Positions 7,199 to 15,585 are shown, counted from the first letter of the stretch. The stretch: DNA of 27,996 nt from a virus (IMGVR_UViG_3300030085_003788:1-27996), one strand, 5' to 3'. Notes: generated by a model from the sequence alone, not told the origin. Numbers and translations are program-made.

Positions 7199-9529
7199 AT
7201 GAAGTCGTTTAAGAATTTTTTAGTTGAAAAAGAGAATCCAAATAATCCTTCTGAAAAGAAACCTCAGATTTCTAAATCTGATGCGAAAAAAATTCAGAGA
7301 ATGAAGGATGCGGATCCTGATACCGCTAGAAGAATTCAATCTGGATTAGAATCCAGTAGAGAAGCCGCTAGAAGAATAAAGAGTGGAGAAACCAGAACAT
7401 CTCAGACTGGTCAAAGAACAAGAACAAGACCCAGCACACTAGGTCCAGATCGTATTGGTGGTGGTGAAGTCGATCCATCTGATCAGGCACGAGCAAGGCA
7501 ATCTGGTAGAGTTAGAACAGGTACAGATACACCAATAAAAGATCTACCACAAGCTGATACTGCTAAAGTAACTCCAAAAAAGAAAGCAGAATTAGATAAG
7601 TTTAGAAGCACTAAACCTCAACAATCTCCAGAACCTCAACGATCTCCAGTTGGATCAGGTGAGAGGAGAAGAGCAGATGCAATGAATCAGGCTAGGGCTG
7701 ATGGTGCTGATAAACCTTTTAAAAGTCCTAGAGGTCGTGGTGGTGATCTTTTAGATAGATTAACAGGTCGCACAACACGCACAAGATCAAGTGCAAAACC
7801 CACAACTGCATTTGGCAAACCTTCAGGAACTGATCCAAAAACTGGAAAAGCGATGTATGTTCCTCCTAAGAACATACCTCAAAGAGATCAAAGAGTTGAT
7901 CCTAAAACTGGCAAAGCAACTCAGGCAGGTGTAAGAAACTATGCTATGAGTCAGGGTGGATATGCTCGATCTGATCGAAATATGTCCAAAGCAGAATTTG
8001 ATCAGGTCAAAGCAAGAGCAGATCAGATTGCTAGTGATCCAAACAGTGCAGAATATAAAAAGATTGAGAGGAAGATAAATCAGGAATATGGTGGAAGGAG
8101 GATGAGAAGGAGACCTTCTAATGCCCCATCTTTCGCTCAAGTACAGGCAGAGATTGATGCAAAAGAAGCACAAAAGACAAAGCCTCAAAAATCTGCAAAG
8201 GCAGTTCCACCAAAACCAACTCCCACTCCAACACCAACTCCTACTCCAGAACAACCAAAGACTCCTAAGAAATCTTACTCAGATTTTAGTAAGTTCACTC
8301 AACAGAATATGAGGGGAGATTCTAGACCTAAAGTAGTTGCAACACCTGAACCCCCAGCACAACCAAAGGCACCAAAACCAGAGTTTAAATCAAAACCAAC
8401 ACCTACCCCTACACCCACTACAACTAGATCGGTTGGACAATCAGTAGCAGGTGGTCCAGTGCCTTCTTCTCCACCATCATCACCCGAGAAACCAAAGGTT
8501 GTTGATGGAAATAATCGTTTTAGTGATCGTTCAGCATCTGCTGCTGCCGATGATCTTAGGAAATCTGGACTTGGTGATAAATTGGGTCAGGATGAGTTAC
8601 TTGATAGAATTAATCAAAAACCAAGAACTACAAAACCCAAACCCACAAAACCTAAACTTCAGCTTCCCCCTAAACTTAAAGGAGTTGGTGGAACTGCTTT
8701 GAGAGGTGCTGCTGGAACTGCTTTTGGTCTTGGAGTAGGTGCTGGTATTGAAAAACTGCCTGTTAATCGCCAAACCAAAGATGCACTTCAAACAACGGCT
8801 GGTGTTATTGGTGCTGTAAGTACCCCTGTTGCTTCCACGTTGCTCAGTCTTGGTGGATCTACAAGACAGGCACCGACAACACAACCATCTGCTTCTGACA
8901 GAGCCACTGAATTTAAATCTGATCCAAATAAAGTTAATGTGAGATCTTTTAAACCAGCATATGATCCAAAAAATCCATATGATATTACTAAGTGGAGATT
9001 AAGTAATGATCCTGGTGTCAACACTAAAATGACCAAAGCTGAACTTGAAAAATTAACTAAACCTAAGTTTGCAGATCTTCGTGGTAGTATCAAGCCTGGT
9101 AGTGTTGTACCAAAAGGATTTAAAACTTCTGATCCTGAATTAGCAAAACTCAATCAGAAAGAACTTGATAAATTAAAGCCCAAACCAGTAAAACTACCTC
9201 CTGGTACAGATAAAGGCACATCTCCTAAACCAGAGGAATCTCCTTCGGTTGCAAACCCAGGAGCAACACCCAATACTACAACCAGAACCACCAATCCTAC
9301 AGAACCCGCACCAGCGCCAAAAACACAACCAGAACCACAACTACAGCCAAAACCACAACCACAACCACAACCACCAAAAACACAAACTAAAGATCCGAAA
9401 CCAAAGAATCCACAAAATCCTATGCTACCACCACGACCACCAGGTGGAAGAAAACCTAATATTAAGACCCATACATGGTATGGACCTACAAAGAGGAAGT
9501 ACTTATTTGGTGGACCCGATAAATCCTAA
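7199..9529 (+). CDS. Large Pro/Lys-rich virion-type protein with capsid-targeting-like N-terminus
   Basis: 776 residues from ATG 7199 (GTG 7187 would add four residues and leave almost no leader from the late promoter). It begins MKSFKNFLVE, which resembles the T4 internal-protein signal MKTYQEFIAE and ends in L-x-E, the form cut by the gp21 head protease. The rest is basic and disordered: Arg/Ser/Thr-rich, then PTPTPTP and proline-lysine stretches, then a Gly/Ala-rich hydrophobic segment (about residues 493-550, with GGTALRGAAGTAFGLGVGAG) that could enter membranes, and a Pro/Gln/Thr-rich C-terminus. The short repeat DPKTGKAMYVPP/DPKTGKATQAGV is visible around residues 210-240. No enzymatic domain is seen. 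A packaged and ejected head protein fits, but this is inference. Confidence 0.85.
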   Translation: MKSFKNFLVEKENPNNPSEKKPQISKSDAKKIQRMKDADPDTARRIQSGLESSREAARRIKSGETRTSQTGQRTRTRPSTLGPDRIGGGEVDPSDQARARQSGRVRTGTDTPIKDLPQADTAKVTPKKKAELDKFRSTKPQQSPEPQRSPVGSGERRRADAMNQARADGADKPFKSPRGRGGDLLDRLTGRTTRTRSSAKPTTAFGKPSGTDPKTGKAMYVPPKNIPQRDQRVDPKTGKATQAGVRNYAMSQGGYARSDRNMSKAEFDQVKARADQIASDPNSAEYKKIERKINQEYGGRRMRRRPSNAPSFAQVQAEIDAKEAQKTKPQKSAKAVPPKPTPTPTPTPTPEQPKTPKKSYSDFSKFTQQNMRGDSRPKVVATPEPPAQPKAPKPEFKSKPTPTPTPTTTRSVGQSVAGGPVPSSPPSSPEKPKVVDGNNRFSDRSASAAADDLRKSGLGDKLGQDELLDRINQKPRTTKPKPTKPKLQLPPKLKGVGGTALRGAAGTAFGLGVGAGIEKLPVNRQTKDALQTTAGVIGAVSTPVASTLLSLGGSTRQAPTTQPSASDRATEFKSDPNKVNVRSFKPAYDPKNPYDITKWRLSNDPGVNTKMTKAELEKLTKPKFADLRGSIKPGSVVPKGFKTSDPELAKLNQKELDKLKPKPVKLPPGTDKGTSPKPEESPSVANPGATPNTTTRTTNPTEPAPAPKTQPEPQLQPKPQPQPQPPKTQTKDPKPKNPQNPMLPPRPPGGRKPNIKTHTWYGPTKRKYLFGGPDKS

Positions 9530-9557
9530 ATACATTTTATAAGGAATATTAGTAGAA

Positions 9558-10433
9558 ATGGAAAAGAAAGAGGTAAAGGAAGAGAGAACTGCCGCCGATC
9601 CTGGTATGAAGGCAAGGATGGGTAGAGTTAAGAAGGATACTGGATCTTTCTTTGATGGTGCTAGAGGTGGCAAGTATGACCTCAATCCTAAGAATAAGGA
9701 TACTGGATCTTTCTTTGATGGTGCTAGAGGTGGCAAGTATGACCTCAATCCTAAGAATAAGGATACTGGATCTTTCTTTGATGGTGCTAGAGGTGGCAAG
9801 TATGATACGACAACATCAACTAAAACCTCTCCAGCAGCGCCTACAACGCCCGAAAAACCCCTAAGATCTATTGATCCTAGTGTTGAAAGACGCCTCTCTG
9901 TCGGCGCTGAGAGGGTGGATAAGATGGCAGAAAAGATTAGAGCATTGAGAGCGATGAGAGCTAGATCTCAAAGTCGTCTTATGTCTCAAGGAGAAAAACC
10001 AGTAACTCCTATGGTTGTTCCTTCTGCAAAAGTAGAAAAACCAAGAAGTGGAAGAAATGCTATGAGAGATAGTAATGATAGTATGGATGCTTTTGATCTA
10101 GTTCTAGAGTATCTCATAACCACTGGTCAGGTTGATAGTTTAGATGAAGCACTCTATGTTATGATGGAAATGGATGCAGAAACCATCCAAGGAATCATAA
10201 GTGAAGAGACTGAAGATTCTTTGAGAGACCGTCGCCAAGAGCGTGGTGGTTCTGATGGCAATCAGCGTTATCCATCCGACAGGGGTGTTAAAAAAGGACC
10301 CATGTCTCCTGAAGATAAGAAAAAATCTAGGGAGAAGTCAAAGTCTGCTTTAGATCATGTAAGATCATCCATTACTAAGCAGTATGGAGCAGGTGCTATC
10401 TACAAGAAAAAAGAAAAGAAAGACGAAGACTGA
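9558..10433 (+). CDS. 291-aa virion-type protein with 21-residue tandem repeats
   Basis: ATG 9558 follows a 28-base gap holding a partial late promoter (CTAAATAC around 9526-9533, overlapping the upstream stop). After a charged start come nearly three copies of a 21-residue unit (KDTGSFFDGARGGKYDLNPKN). Next is a basic region, then DAFDLVLEYLITTGQVDSL with EALYVMMEMDAETIQGI (about residues 176-215). I recall this helical motif in several structural-type proteins of cyanomyoviruses. The C-terminus is Lys-rich. The protein probably belongs to the particle or its assembly. Its stop abuts the stop of the convergent gene with no spacer. Confidence 0.8.
   Translation: MEKKEVKEERTAADPGMKARMGRVKKDTGSFFDGARGGKYDLNPKNKDTGSFFDGARGGKYDLNPKNKDTGSFFDGARGGKYDTTTSTKTSPAAPTTPEKPLRSIDPSVERRLSVGAERVDKMAEKIRALRAMRARSQSRLMSQGEKPVTPMVVPSAKVEKPRSGRNAMRDSNDSMDAFDLVLEYLITTGQVDSLDEALYVMMEMDAETIQGIISEETEDSLRDRRQERGGSDGNQRYPSDRGVKKGPMSPEDKKKSREKSKSALDHVRSSITKQYGAGAIYKKKEKKDED
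9633..9806 (+). repeat. 63-bp tandem repeat, 2.8 copies, in frame
   Basis: Copies at 9633-9695, 9696-9758 and partial 9759-9806. By eye they are identical at the DNA level, including third codon positions, and encode the 21-residue unit of the 291-aa protein. This indicates recent duplication by slippage or recombination. Confidence 0.95.
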
Positions 10434-10778
10434 TTATCTAGTTACCGATTTCTTCACCAAAACAGTCCCCTCTACTGCCCTAGTGACAGAACCAGTGGGA
10501 CTGTTTAACATTAGGTCGTAAAAATATTTTCCTGGTTTCAGGTTTGCTGTAACTGATGATGCAATTGATATGGTAACTCTACCTGTTGTTCTGTCGTTAG
10601 CAAAACTTACTTGAAAATCTGCAGATTTTTTAGATCCCTCATATCGCTTCATCTGGGCACAACCATTGTACCCAGTAAGATCTAATATGCTGCTAGAATT
10701 GTAGTCTTCCAAAGCAAATGTTTGATCAAAATCCGTACCTGTGTACAACACAAGGTCGCTAACATATGTGGGTGCCAT
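10434..10778 (-). CDS. 114-aa stand-alone copy of a beta-rich phage baseplate/fibre domain
   Basis: The whole protein is one domain of about 110 residues that also forms the N-terminus of the genes at 13985-14584 and 14590-15552. Shared pattern: a DLTGY-type motif (LDLTGYNGCAQMKRY), then a beta strand with F-x-V-x-F, TGRVTISI, LKPGKYFYDL and VEGTVLV. It resembles BppU N-terminal-like baseplate domains in layout, but the family name is not proven. It probably attaches or caps tail structures. It is the last gene of the minus-strand cassette and has its own late promoter at 10791-10798. Its stop abuts that of the plus-strand gene. Confidence 0.8.
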   Translation of the reverse strand: MAPTYVSDLVLYTGTDFDQTFALEDYNSSSILDLTGYNGCAQMKRYEGSKKSADFQVSFANDRTTGRVTISIASSVTANLKPGKYFYDLMLNSPTGSVTRAVEGTVLVKKSVTR

Positions 10779-10790
10779 TGGTTTTTTAAA

Positions 10791-10798
10791 TATTTATG
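10791..10798 (-). promoter_or_regulatory. Late promoter CATAAATA (minus strand)
   Basis: Reverse complement of TATTTATG, 12 bases before the ATG of the 114-aa gene. The TAA stop of the 570-aa gene lies inside it, so the promoter sits at the gene junction. Confidence 0.65.
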
Positions 10799-12506
10799 TG
10801 AGGTCTGTTAAGAATGGTGCAATCCAATCTTCATTGGGGTTTGTTACTGTGATGATAGTAATATTTCTTTCATTTAATTTTTGAACTAATTTATCGTAAG
10901 ATTGCGAAACTGTTCTCATATTCATACTACCAGAGGTATCAATAAAGATAGCAACTTTACCACCTTCAGGAAGTTGATCTAAAGAACAAATATCATACCA
11001 GTCACAAACATCTAGTATATTTCCATCATCCCTGTTTACTCTTACTGGTCCAAAGGTTAAATTATTTGCATTTGCGCCAACAGATAATGATGTATCATTA
11101 ATAGTGATTTCAGGTGATGTTGCTAAGATAGCTCCATTTGAACCACCATCTCTAAGTTCAACACTGAATTTTTCGGGTCCTTCAGTTGATCTATCTGATT
11201 TTAGATATAAATTAAACAGAGCTTCTCCATTAGTAATATTTAAAAGTCCACTAGTAGGGTAAGCGTTTTCAAAGTCTGAATCAGTTAATGCATTATTTGG
11301 TGAGATGACTGTATAATATAAAAGCTGTGTGGATATAGTTGAAGTTACTGTAAAGAGTACGCTACCACCTTCATCTACATTAAGTATATTAGGTGTTATT
11401 GAATATGTTGGTGCAACATCACCTATGGTAACATCAGAACTTGTTACAATTCCTGGTCCTGATGTAGATCCAGTACGAACAACAATATTAAAAGTTTCAT
11501 CACCATCAAGAACTGCATCTGTTGCAATAGATCTTACAATAGTTCCAATACCAGTTGTTGCTCCTGTACTGACAACATTAAAAGAACCTGTTGTTGAATT
11601 ATTGGAAAAGTCTTCTGCAGTAGCAGTTCCACCTGTGCTGTAATATAAAGTTCCCGTTGCATTTATTGTATTGACTGTAAAACTTACAGAACTTCCTTCA
11701 TTTACCGATGTTGCGCTTGGTGTAATTGTAGCTGATGGTAAACCAAGATTTGTTATATGTGTGGCAGGACTTGATGTTGTTACAATACCACCAGTTGTAG
11801 ATCCTGTTGAAACATTAACAATAAATCCTTCAGTTATTTCATTTTCTAGTATATCATTAGCAGCAACTTTAGTAATTGTGCCAATACCATTATTGATTTC
11901 AAAAGAACCTACTAATAAATTATCGGCAAAATCTGCTGCTGAAACATTACCAACAATATTATAGTAAAGGGTAGTACCAGATCCAACATTAGTTGTATTG
12001 ACTGTGAAATTTACAGTGCCACCTTCTTGAATAGTTGTTGCAGATCCAACAATAGAGTAAGTCGGTGCATTTCCAGATTGAAATAATCCACCACCGAGAC
12101 CAAGAACTGTTAATGTTGAATCTGTACCAAGACTAATTGTGTCATTTAATCCATATGTTGTATCACCATATTTTACACCAACACCATCTCCAATAAACTC
12201 TAATTCATATGCTGCTCTATTTGGGTCTCCATCAGTTCCAACTCCAAGATTTATAAAATCTCCTTCCATTGCTGGAACATAAAATAGTTCATTATTGGAG
12301 AAGATTGTATCTACACCAACCTGTTCACCAGTTTCAAAAAGAACTACATTTATAACTTGATTGGTATTAATTCCAGATGCAACGGAAACCATTGCACCAG
12401 TCATTTCACCAAGCAGACAAGTTTGTATTCCGCTGGTGAATTTCTTTCTATGTGCCCTTAAAAAGGCTTTGAAACTATTTCTATTATTACTATTTGGAAA
12501 TGGCAT
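10794..12506 (-). CDS. Tail-adhesin-like protein: Calx-beta-like repeats and short vWA-like C-terminus
   Basis: 570 residues. A basic N-terminus is followed by a region of about 100 residues with beta-rich character. Three repeats of about 100-110 residues start with the sequence YSI..V.EGG.V.FTV (about 148, 255 and 367) and contain ATAEDF-, DGDETF- and TIND-like segments, as in Calx-beta domains. The C-terminus holds KVAIFIDTSGSM, a MIDAS DxSxS motif with D523, followed by a helix and a strand (ITIITV). Only about 55 residues of a vWA fold (normally about 180) are present. These features suit calcium- or metal-dependent binding to a cell surface. It follows the 491-aa gene with one spacer base and has an AGAGGA RBS. 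Confidence 0.85.
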   Translation of the reverse strand: MPFPNSNNRNSFKAFLRAHRKKFTSGIQTCLLGEMTGAMVSVASGINTNQVINVVLFETGEQVGVDTIFSNNELFYVPAMEGDFINLGVGTDGDPNRAAYELEFIGDGVGVKYGDTTYGLNDTISLGTDSTLTVLGLGGGLFQSGNAPTYSIVGSATTIQEGGTVNFTVNTTNVGSGTTLYYNIVGNVSAADFADNLLVGSFEINNGIGTITKVAANDILENEITEGFIVNVSTGSTTGGIVTTSSPATHITNLGLPSATITPSATSVNEGSSVSFTVNTINATGTLYYSTGGTATAEDFSNNSTTGSFNVVSTGATTGIGTIVRSIATDAVLDGDETFNIVVRTGSTSGPGIVTSSDVTIGDVAPTYSITPNILNVDEGGSVLFTVTSTISTQLLYYTVISPNNALTDSDFENAYPTSGLLNITNGEALFNLYLKSDRSTEGPEKFSVELRDGGSNGAILATSPEITINDTSLSVGANANNLTFGPVRVNRDDGNILDVCDWYDICSLDQLPEGGKVAIFIDTSGSMNMRTVSQSYDKLVQKLNERNITIITVTNPNEDWIAPFLTDLT

Positions 12507-12507
12507 A

Positions 12508-13983
12508 TCAGAATCCTCTCATTGCTGCAAACATAACCGCACCCAACAATAATGTATTATCAGCAATCGCATTGCCAAGAGGTATGTCTGGATTGTAAAA
12601 CGCTGGATCTGCTTCAGCATATGATGCTTTAGCAATTTGGACATCTACATATGGAAATCCTGGTAGGTGTGCATATCTAAGACTCATTGTTATTTTATCA
12701 CACTGTTCCCACCATTCTGCTTTACTTAAGTTATCACCATATGCTGCTGGTTTTGGTTGATCTGCATTATACCAGTCTACGTGAATAAATCCAATTTCGT
12801 TAGGAGCACCACTACATACAATGCTCAAATAATTAATTCTTCCAGATATTCTATTACTTGTTCCATCTGATAGATTTCCAAAGTCAACCATAGCATATGG
12901 TCCCATAATATCATTTGCCTCTTGAACTCTTTGAGCAAAACTTGTAAATGGTTTTGGATAGTTACCGCCACCGCCAAATGACCAAGAACTCATAGCGGCA
13001 GGCAGAACTCTATTATCTGGTAGATAGTTTGGTAACATACCAAAAGGATCAGGTCCAGAACCAACAGGACGAGAGGCACATTCAAATCCACAAGTGCCAT
13101 CTAGTGGTATTGTTGCTAATACTGAAAATGGAATTAATCCATCACGTATTGCTGCAAGGAATAAATTTTTATTACATTTACATATTTCTAATGGTGTAAA
13201 TGTAACCTTGAACTCCATTTGTTCGATTGCACCAATGTTAGTAACATTGACTCCAAATACTTCTGCCCATCTGAAAAGATTGAAATTTCGTGTTATTGAG
13301 GCATCACCTCCATAGACCCCAAATGCCCAATAGAGCATTTTTGATATATTGTTTTGTATACCTTTTTGAACTGCAAGTGGAACTAAAGGCAACCCAACAG
13401 CAAGACCAACAAGATATTTTACTAACCAATTCAACATTCCAAGAATACTCTTCCTCTGATCAATGGTTGGTGCAGCACCAAGATCATCCATTCCAGTGAA
13501 TAGATAGGTGTCTCTTATCTCCAAACTTCCATCTGGCATCCAATGAAAGGCACCCTGTTTTTTTCCTAGAACGTGGAAAACATTTGCAACACCATCTAAA
13601 TTTCTAGAGTGATTCTGATAATTATTAAATAAACCAGAAGCAGATGGATTTGATCCCAATGATTGTATAAATTTACATTTTACTTCATCATCATATGGAA
13701 CTTCTATAGGATTTCCTGGTGTTCCTGGACCGTTGGGAAGTTGATATGTTGTTTGTTGAATATAATATTGTGCCAACATCAAAGCAGCTGTTGCAAGCCC
13801 ACTAATTTGGGTTCTTAAATCATCTGCTACATTAGGGTCCGAATATTGATTATTGAAAGAATCACCTCTAAACTCCTCTGCAGCAGATTCTATTGCATTT
13901 CTAGATATAATGAGATTACTATAATTAAAGTCTGCATTATCATCTGGCATTATAAAATTTCCAGGAAATCCTTGCTGTGACAT
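12508..13983 (-). CDS. 491-aa structural-type protein of the adhesin cassette
   Basis: I do not recognise a family. The protein has a mixed alpha/beta composition and a hydrophobic stretch (WLVKYLVGLAVGLPLVPLAV, about residues 185-204). A cysteine-bearing region reads ICKCNKN, then GTCGFECASRP, and the C-terminus is Gly/Ala-rich and hydrophobic (LLGAVMFAAMRGF). There is no signal peptide. It sits between the 199-aa and 570-aa genes with one-base spacers on each side, so it is cotranslated with adhesin-like proteins and probably belongs to the same tail structure or its assembly. The exact role is unknown. Confidence 0.8.
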   Translation of the reverse strand: MSQQGFPGNFIMPDDNADFNYSNLIISRNAIESAAEEFRGDSFNNQYSDPNVADDLRTQISGLATAALMLAQYYIQQTTYQLPNGPGTPGNPIEVPYDDEVKCKFIQSLGSNPSASGLFNNYQNHSRNLDGVANVFHVLGKKQGAFHWMPDGSLEIRDTYLFTGMDDLGAAPTIDQRKSILGMLNWLVKYLVGLAVGLPLVPLAVQKGIQNNISKMLYWAFGVYGGDASITRNFNLFRWAEVFGVNVTNIGAIEQMEFKVTFTPLEICKCNKNLFLAAIRDGLIPFSVLATIPLDGTCGFECASRPVGSGPDPFGMLPNYLPDNRVLPAAMSSWSFGGGGNYPKPFTSFAQRVQEANDIMGPYAMVDFGNLSDGTSNRISGRINYLSIVCSGAPNEIGFIHVDWYNADQPKPAAYGDNLSKAEWWEQCDKITMSLRYAHLPGFPYVDVQIAKASYAEADPAFYNPDIPLGNAIADNTLLLGAVMFAAMRGF

Positions 13984-13984
13984 A

Positions 13985-14584
13985 TTAGATAAGAGGTGGA
14001 GTGTTTATTGTTGTTTCAGTTAGGAAATTATCAGGACATCTAAGCCTATCAAAATCATTACTTTCGGATGGTGTACCAAAAGCATTGGTGGCTGATGGTG
14101 TTAATAAGTAGAATTTTCTATATGGGAACTGTGATCTAAATTGTGTCCATTGAGATTCCATTATAGCTGTAGTTTGAGAGTCACTCTCATCAATTACTGC
14201 AATACAGACTCTTGTCATGTTACCTGCATTTGCAAATGAATCGCAGTTTGTGGAAATTCCTTCTACAACAGTTGCTCTTCCTTGCAAGACAATTTCTTTT
14301 TTACCTCCAGGTTTTGTGAAGATAATATCATAAACATATCTCCCAGCTTTAAGATTCGTAGTCGTAAAACTTGGAATTGATAATTTTATTTTTCCAGTTA
14401 CTCTATCTAAAAAACTGATAGTAAAATTGACAGAAGTTTTGCTACCAGCATGTTTCCGCAACTGAGCTTGTGCTGAATAATTAGTCAGATCAACAGGATC
14501 TCCACCCATTTGGAGCATGTCATATTCTTGTTCGTAATCACTTCCACCATCTATCCTGATGTTGTGGGTGTATACTACTGCCAT
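13985..14584 (-). CDS. Baseplate/fibre-domain protein with MIDAS-like C-terminal module
   Basis: 199 residues. Residues 1-110 repeat the domain found in the 114-aa and 320-aa proteins (VDLTNYSAQAQLRKH, then TGKIKLSI, LKAGRYVYDI and LQGRATVVEG). The C-terminal 75 residues have VCIAVIDESDSQ, a strand ending in DxSxS (residues 132-136), then a helix and FYLLTPSA. That matches the C-terminal module of the 570-aa protein (AIFIDTSGSM, helix, ITIITVTNP). The fit is a half-length vWA-like or Rossmann-like module. It is five bases from the upstream gene. A weak late-promoter-like CTAAATAG lies just upstream (14594-14601). Confidence 0.8.
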   Translation of the reverse strand: MAVVYTHNIRIDGGSDYEQEYDMLQMGGDPVDLTNYSAQAQLRKHAGSKTSVNFTISFLDRVTGKIKLSIPSFTTTNLKAGRYVYDIIFTKPGGKKEIVLQGRATVVEGISTNCDSFANAGNMTRVCIAVIDESDSQTTAIMESQWTQFRSQFPYRKFYLLTPSATNAFGTPSESNDFDRLRCPDNFLTETTINTPPLI

Positions 14585-14589
14585 CTTTT

Positions 14590-15552
14590 TTAACTATTTA
14601 GAACTAGATTACGGAGAGCAGAATATAATTGTTGCCCCACAGTTGCAAAATCAGTGGGTTTCCCCTCAAAAGTAGGAAGATCAAAAGTATTAGTATCTGC
14701 ACTTACATATAATATTCCAGCTCCAATTTTCTCATAAGCAACAGTTACTTGAGCACCTACAGCATAAACTGGTGTTCCGCCAGTGAAGGTTCCGCTGGCA
14801 TTAGAATATAATTCAATGGGAAAGTTCGATTCTACAACTGAACTATCATTTGATCTGTCCATGAAGATCTGCAATGCCACATCTACATTATCTTGTCTAA
14901 TTTCTGAGCCAAGACCTATCAATATCTCATTCATTCCTGCCTCATCTCCACAACCATTTTGTGTAAACCATTCATTATTTACCCATATAACTCCACCACG
15001 TTGAAGATATTGAACCAGACTATTTTTATATGCCGTATTTCTTATAAGAGATACAGCGTTATCTAATGTCTGACATCCATTGACAAATCCTAGACGAACT
15101 ATACCATAATCATTGATATCATTAATAGTAATTGATGTACCAGTTACATTAGGACCAAATCCGTTTGCTTCTAAAATAAATCCAATCTCTTCATTTGCAT
15201 AAGAAGTAACAACACACGATGGTGTAACATCTTCAGTTGCCAGTACATTACCTTCTATAACAATACTTTTCTTACCTGTAGTATCTGTAAACATCATATC
15301 CCAGACATACCGACCAGGTTTAATATCTACACTATCGCTTGATTTTAAAGATATTCTTACTCTTCCGTTCGCCCTGTCTATAAATCCAACATTGAAAGTC
15401 GCAGCTGCATTTAAACTTTCTGGATGCTTTCTGACTTGAGATGCTGCTGTATATCCAGTTAGATCTAGAGGTCCATTACTATCATCTAGATAAAAATCTC
15501 TAGAAAAATATTCCCCCGTGTTAATAGTAATATTGTTGACGTAGACTGCCAT
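14590..15552 (-). CDS. Baseplate/fibre-domain protein with Rossmann/amidotransferase-like C-terminus
   Basis: 320 residues. Residues 1-108 are the shared domain (LDLTGYTAASQVRKHP, then NGRVRISL, IKPGRYVWDM and IEGNVLA). The C-terminal 200 residues read like an alpha/beta flavodoxin or class-I amidotransferase fold (DYGIVRLGFVNG, then YLQRGGVIWVNNEW, EILIGLGSEI and GAGILYVSADTNTF), similar in layout to ThuA or DUF4350 domains. No catalytic Cys-His pair is clear, so binding is more likely than catalysis. It is the first gene of the minus-strand cassette, with a late promoter 19 bases upstream. Confidence 0.8.
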   Translation of the reverse strand: MAVYVNNITINTGEYFSRDFYLDDSNGPLDLTGYTAASQVRKHPESLNAAATFNVGFIDRANGRVRISLKSSDSVDIKPGRYVWDMMFTDTTGKKSIVIEGNVLATEDVTPSCVVTSYANEEIGFILEANGFGPNVTGTSITINDINDYGIVRLGFVNGCQTLDNAVSLIRNTAYKNSLVQYLQRGGVIWVNNEWFTQNGCGDEAGMNEILIGLGSEIRQDNVDVALQIFMDRSNDSSVVESNFPIELYSNASGTFTGGTPVYAVGAQVTVAYEKIGAGILYVSADTNTFDLPTFEGKPTDFATVGQQLYSALRNLVLNS

Positions 15553-15571
15553 AGTATACAGCTTTATTGAT

Positions 15572-15579
15572 TATTTATC
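15572..15579 (-). promoter_or_regulatory. Late promoter GATAAATA (minus strand)
   Basis: Reverse complement of TATTTATC, 19 bases before the ATG at 15552. It should drive the whole five-gene minus-strand cassette. It lies back to back with plus-strand promoters at 15586-15640. Confidence 0.65.
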
Positions 15580-15585
15580 AAGGGC

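Noticed and set aside
9633-9806. CRISPR array
   Set aside because: Repeats abut with no spacers and are in frame within a coding gene.
11329-11964. Two plus-strand hydrophobic frames opposite the Calx-beta-like gene
   Set aside because: They are antisense shadows of a Thr/Val-rich repeat gene; no RBS, and the minus-strand frame is continuous and well structured.
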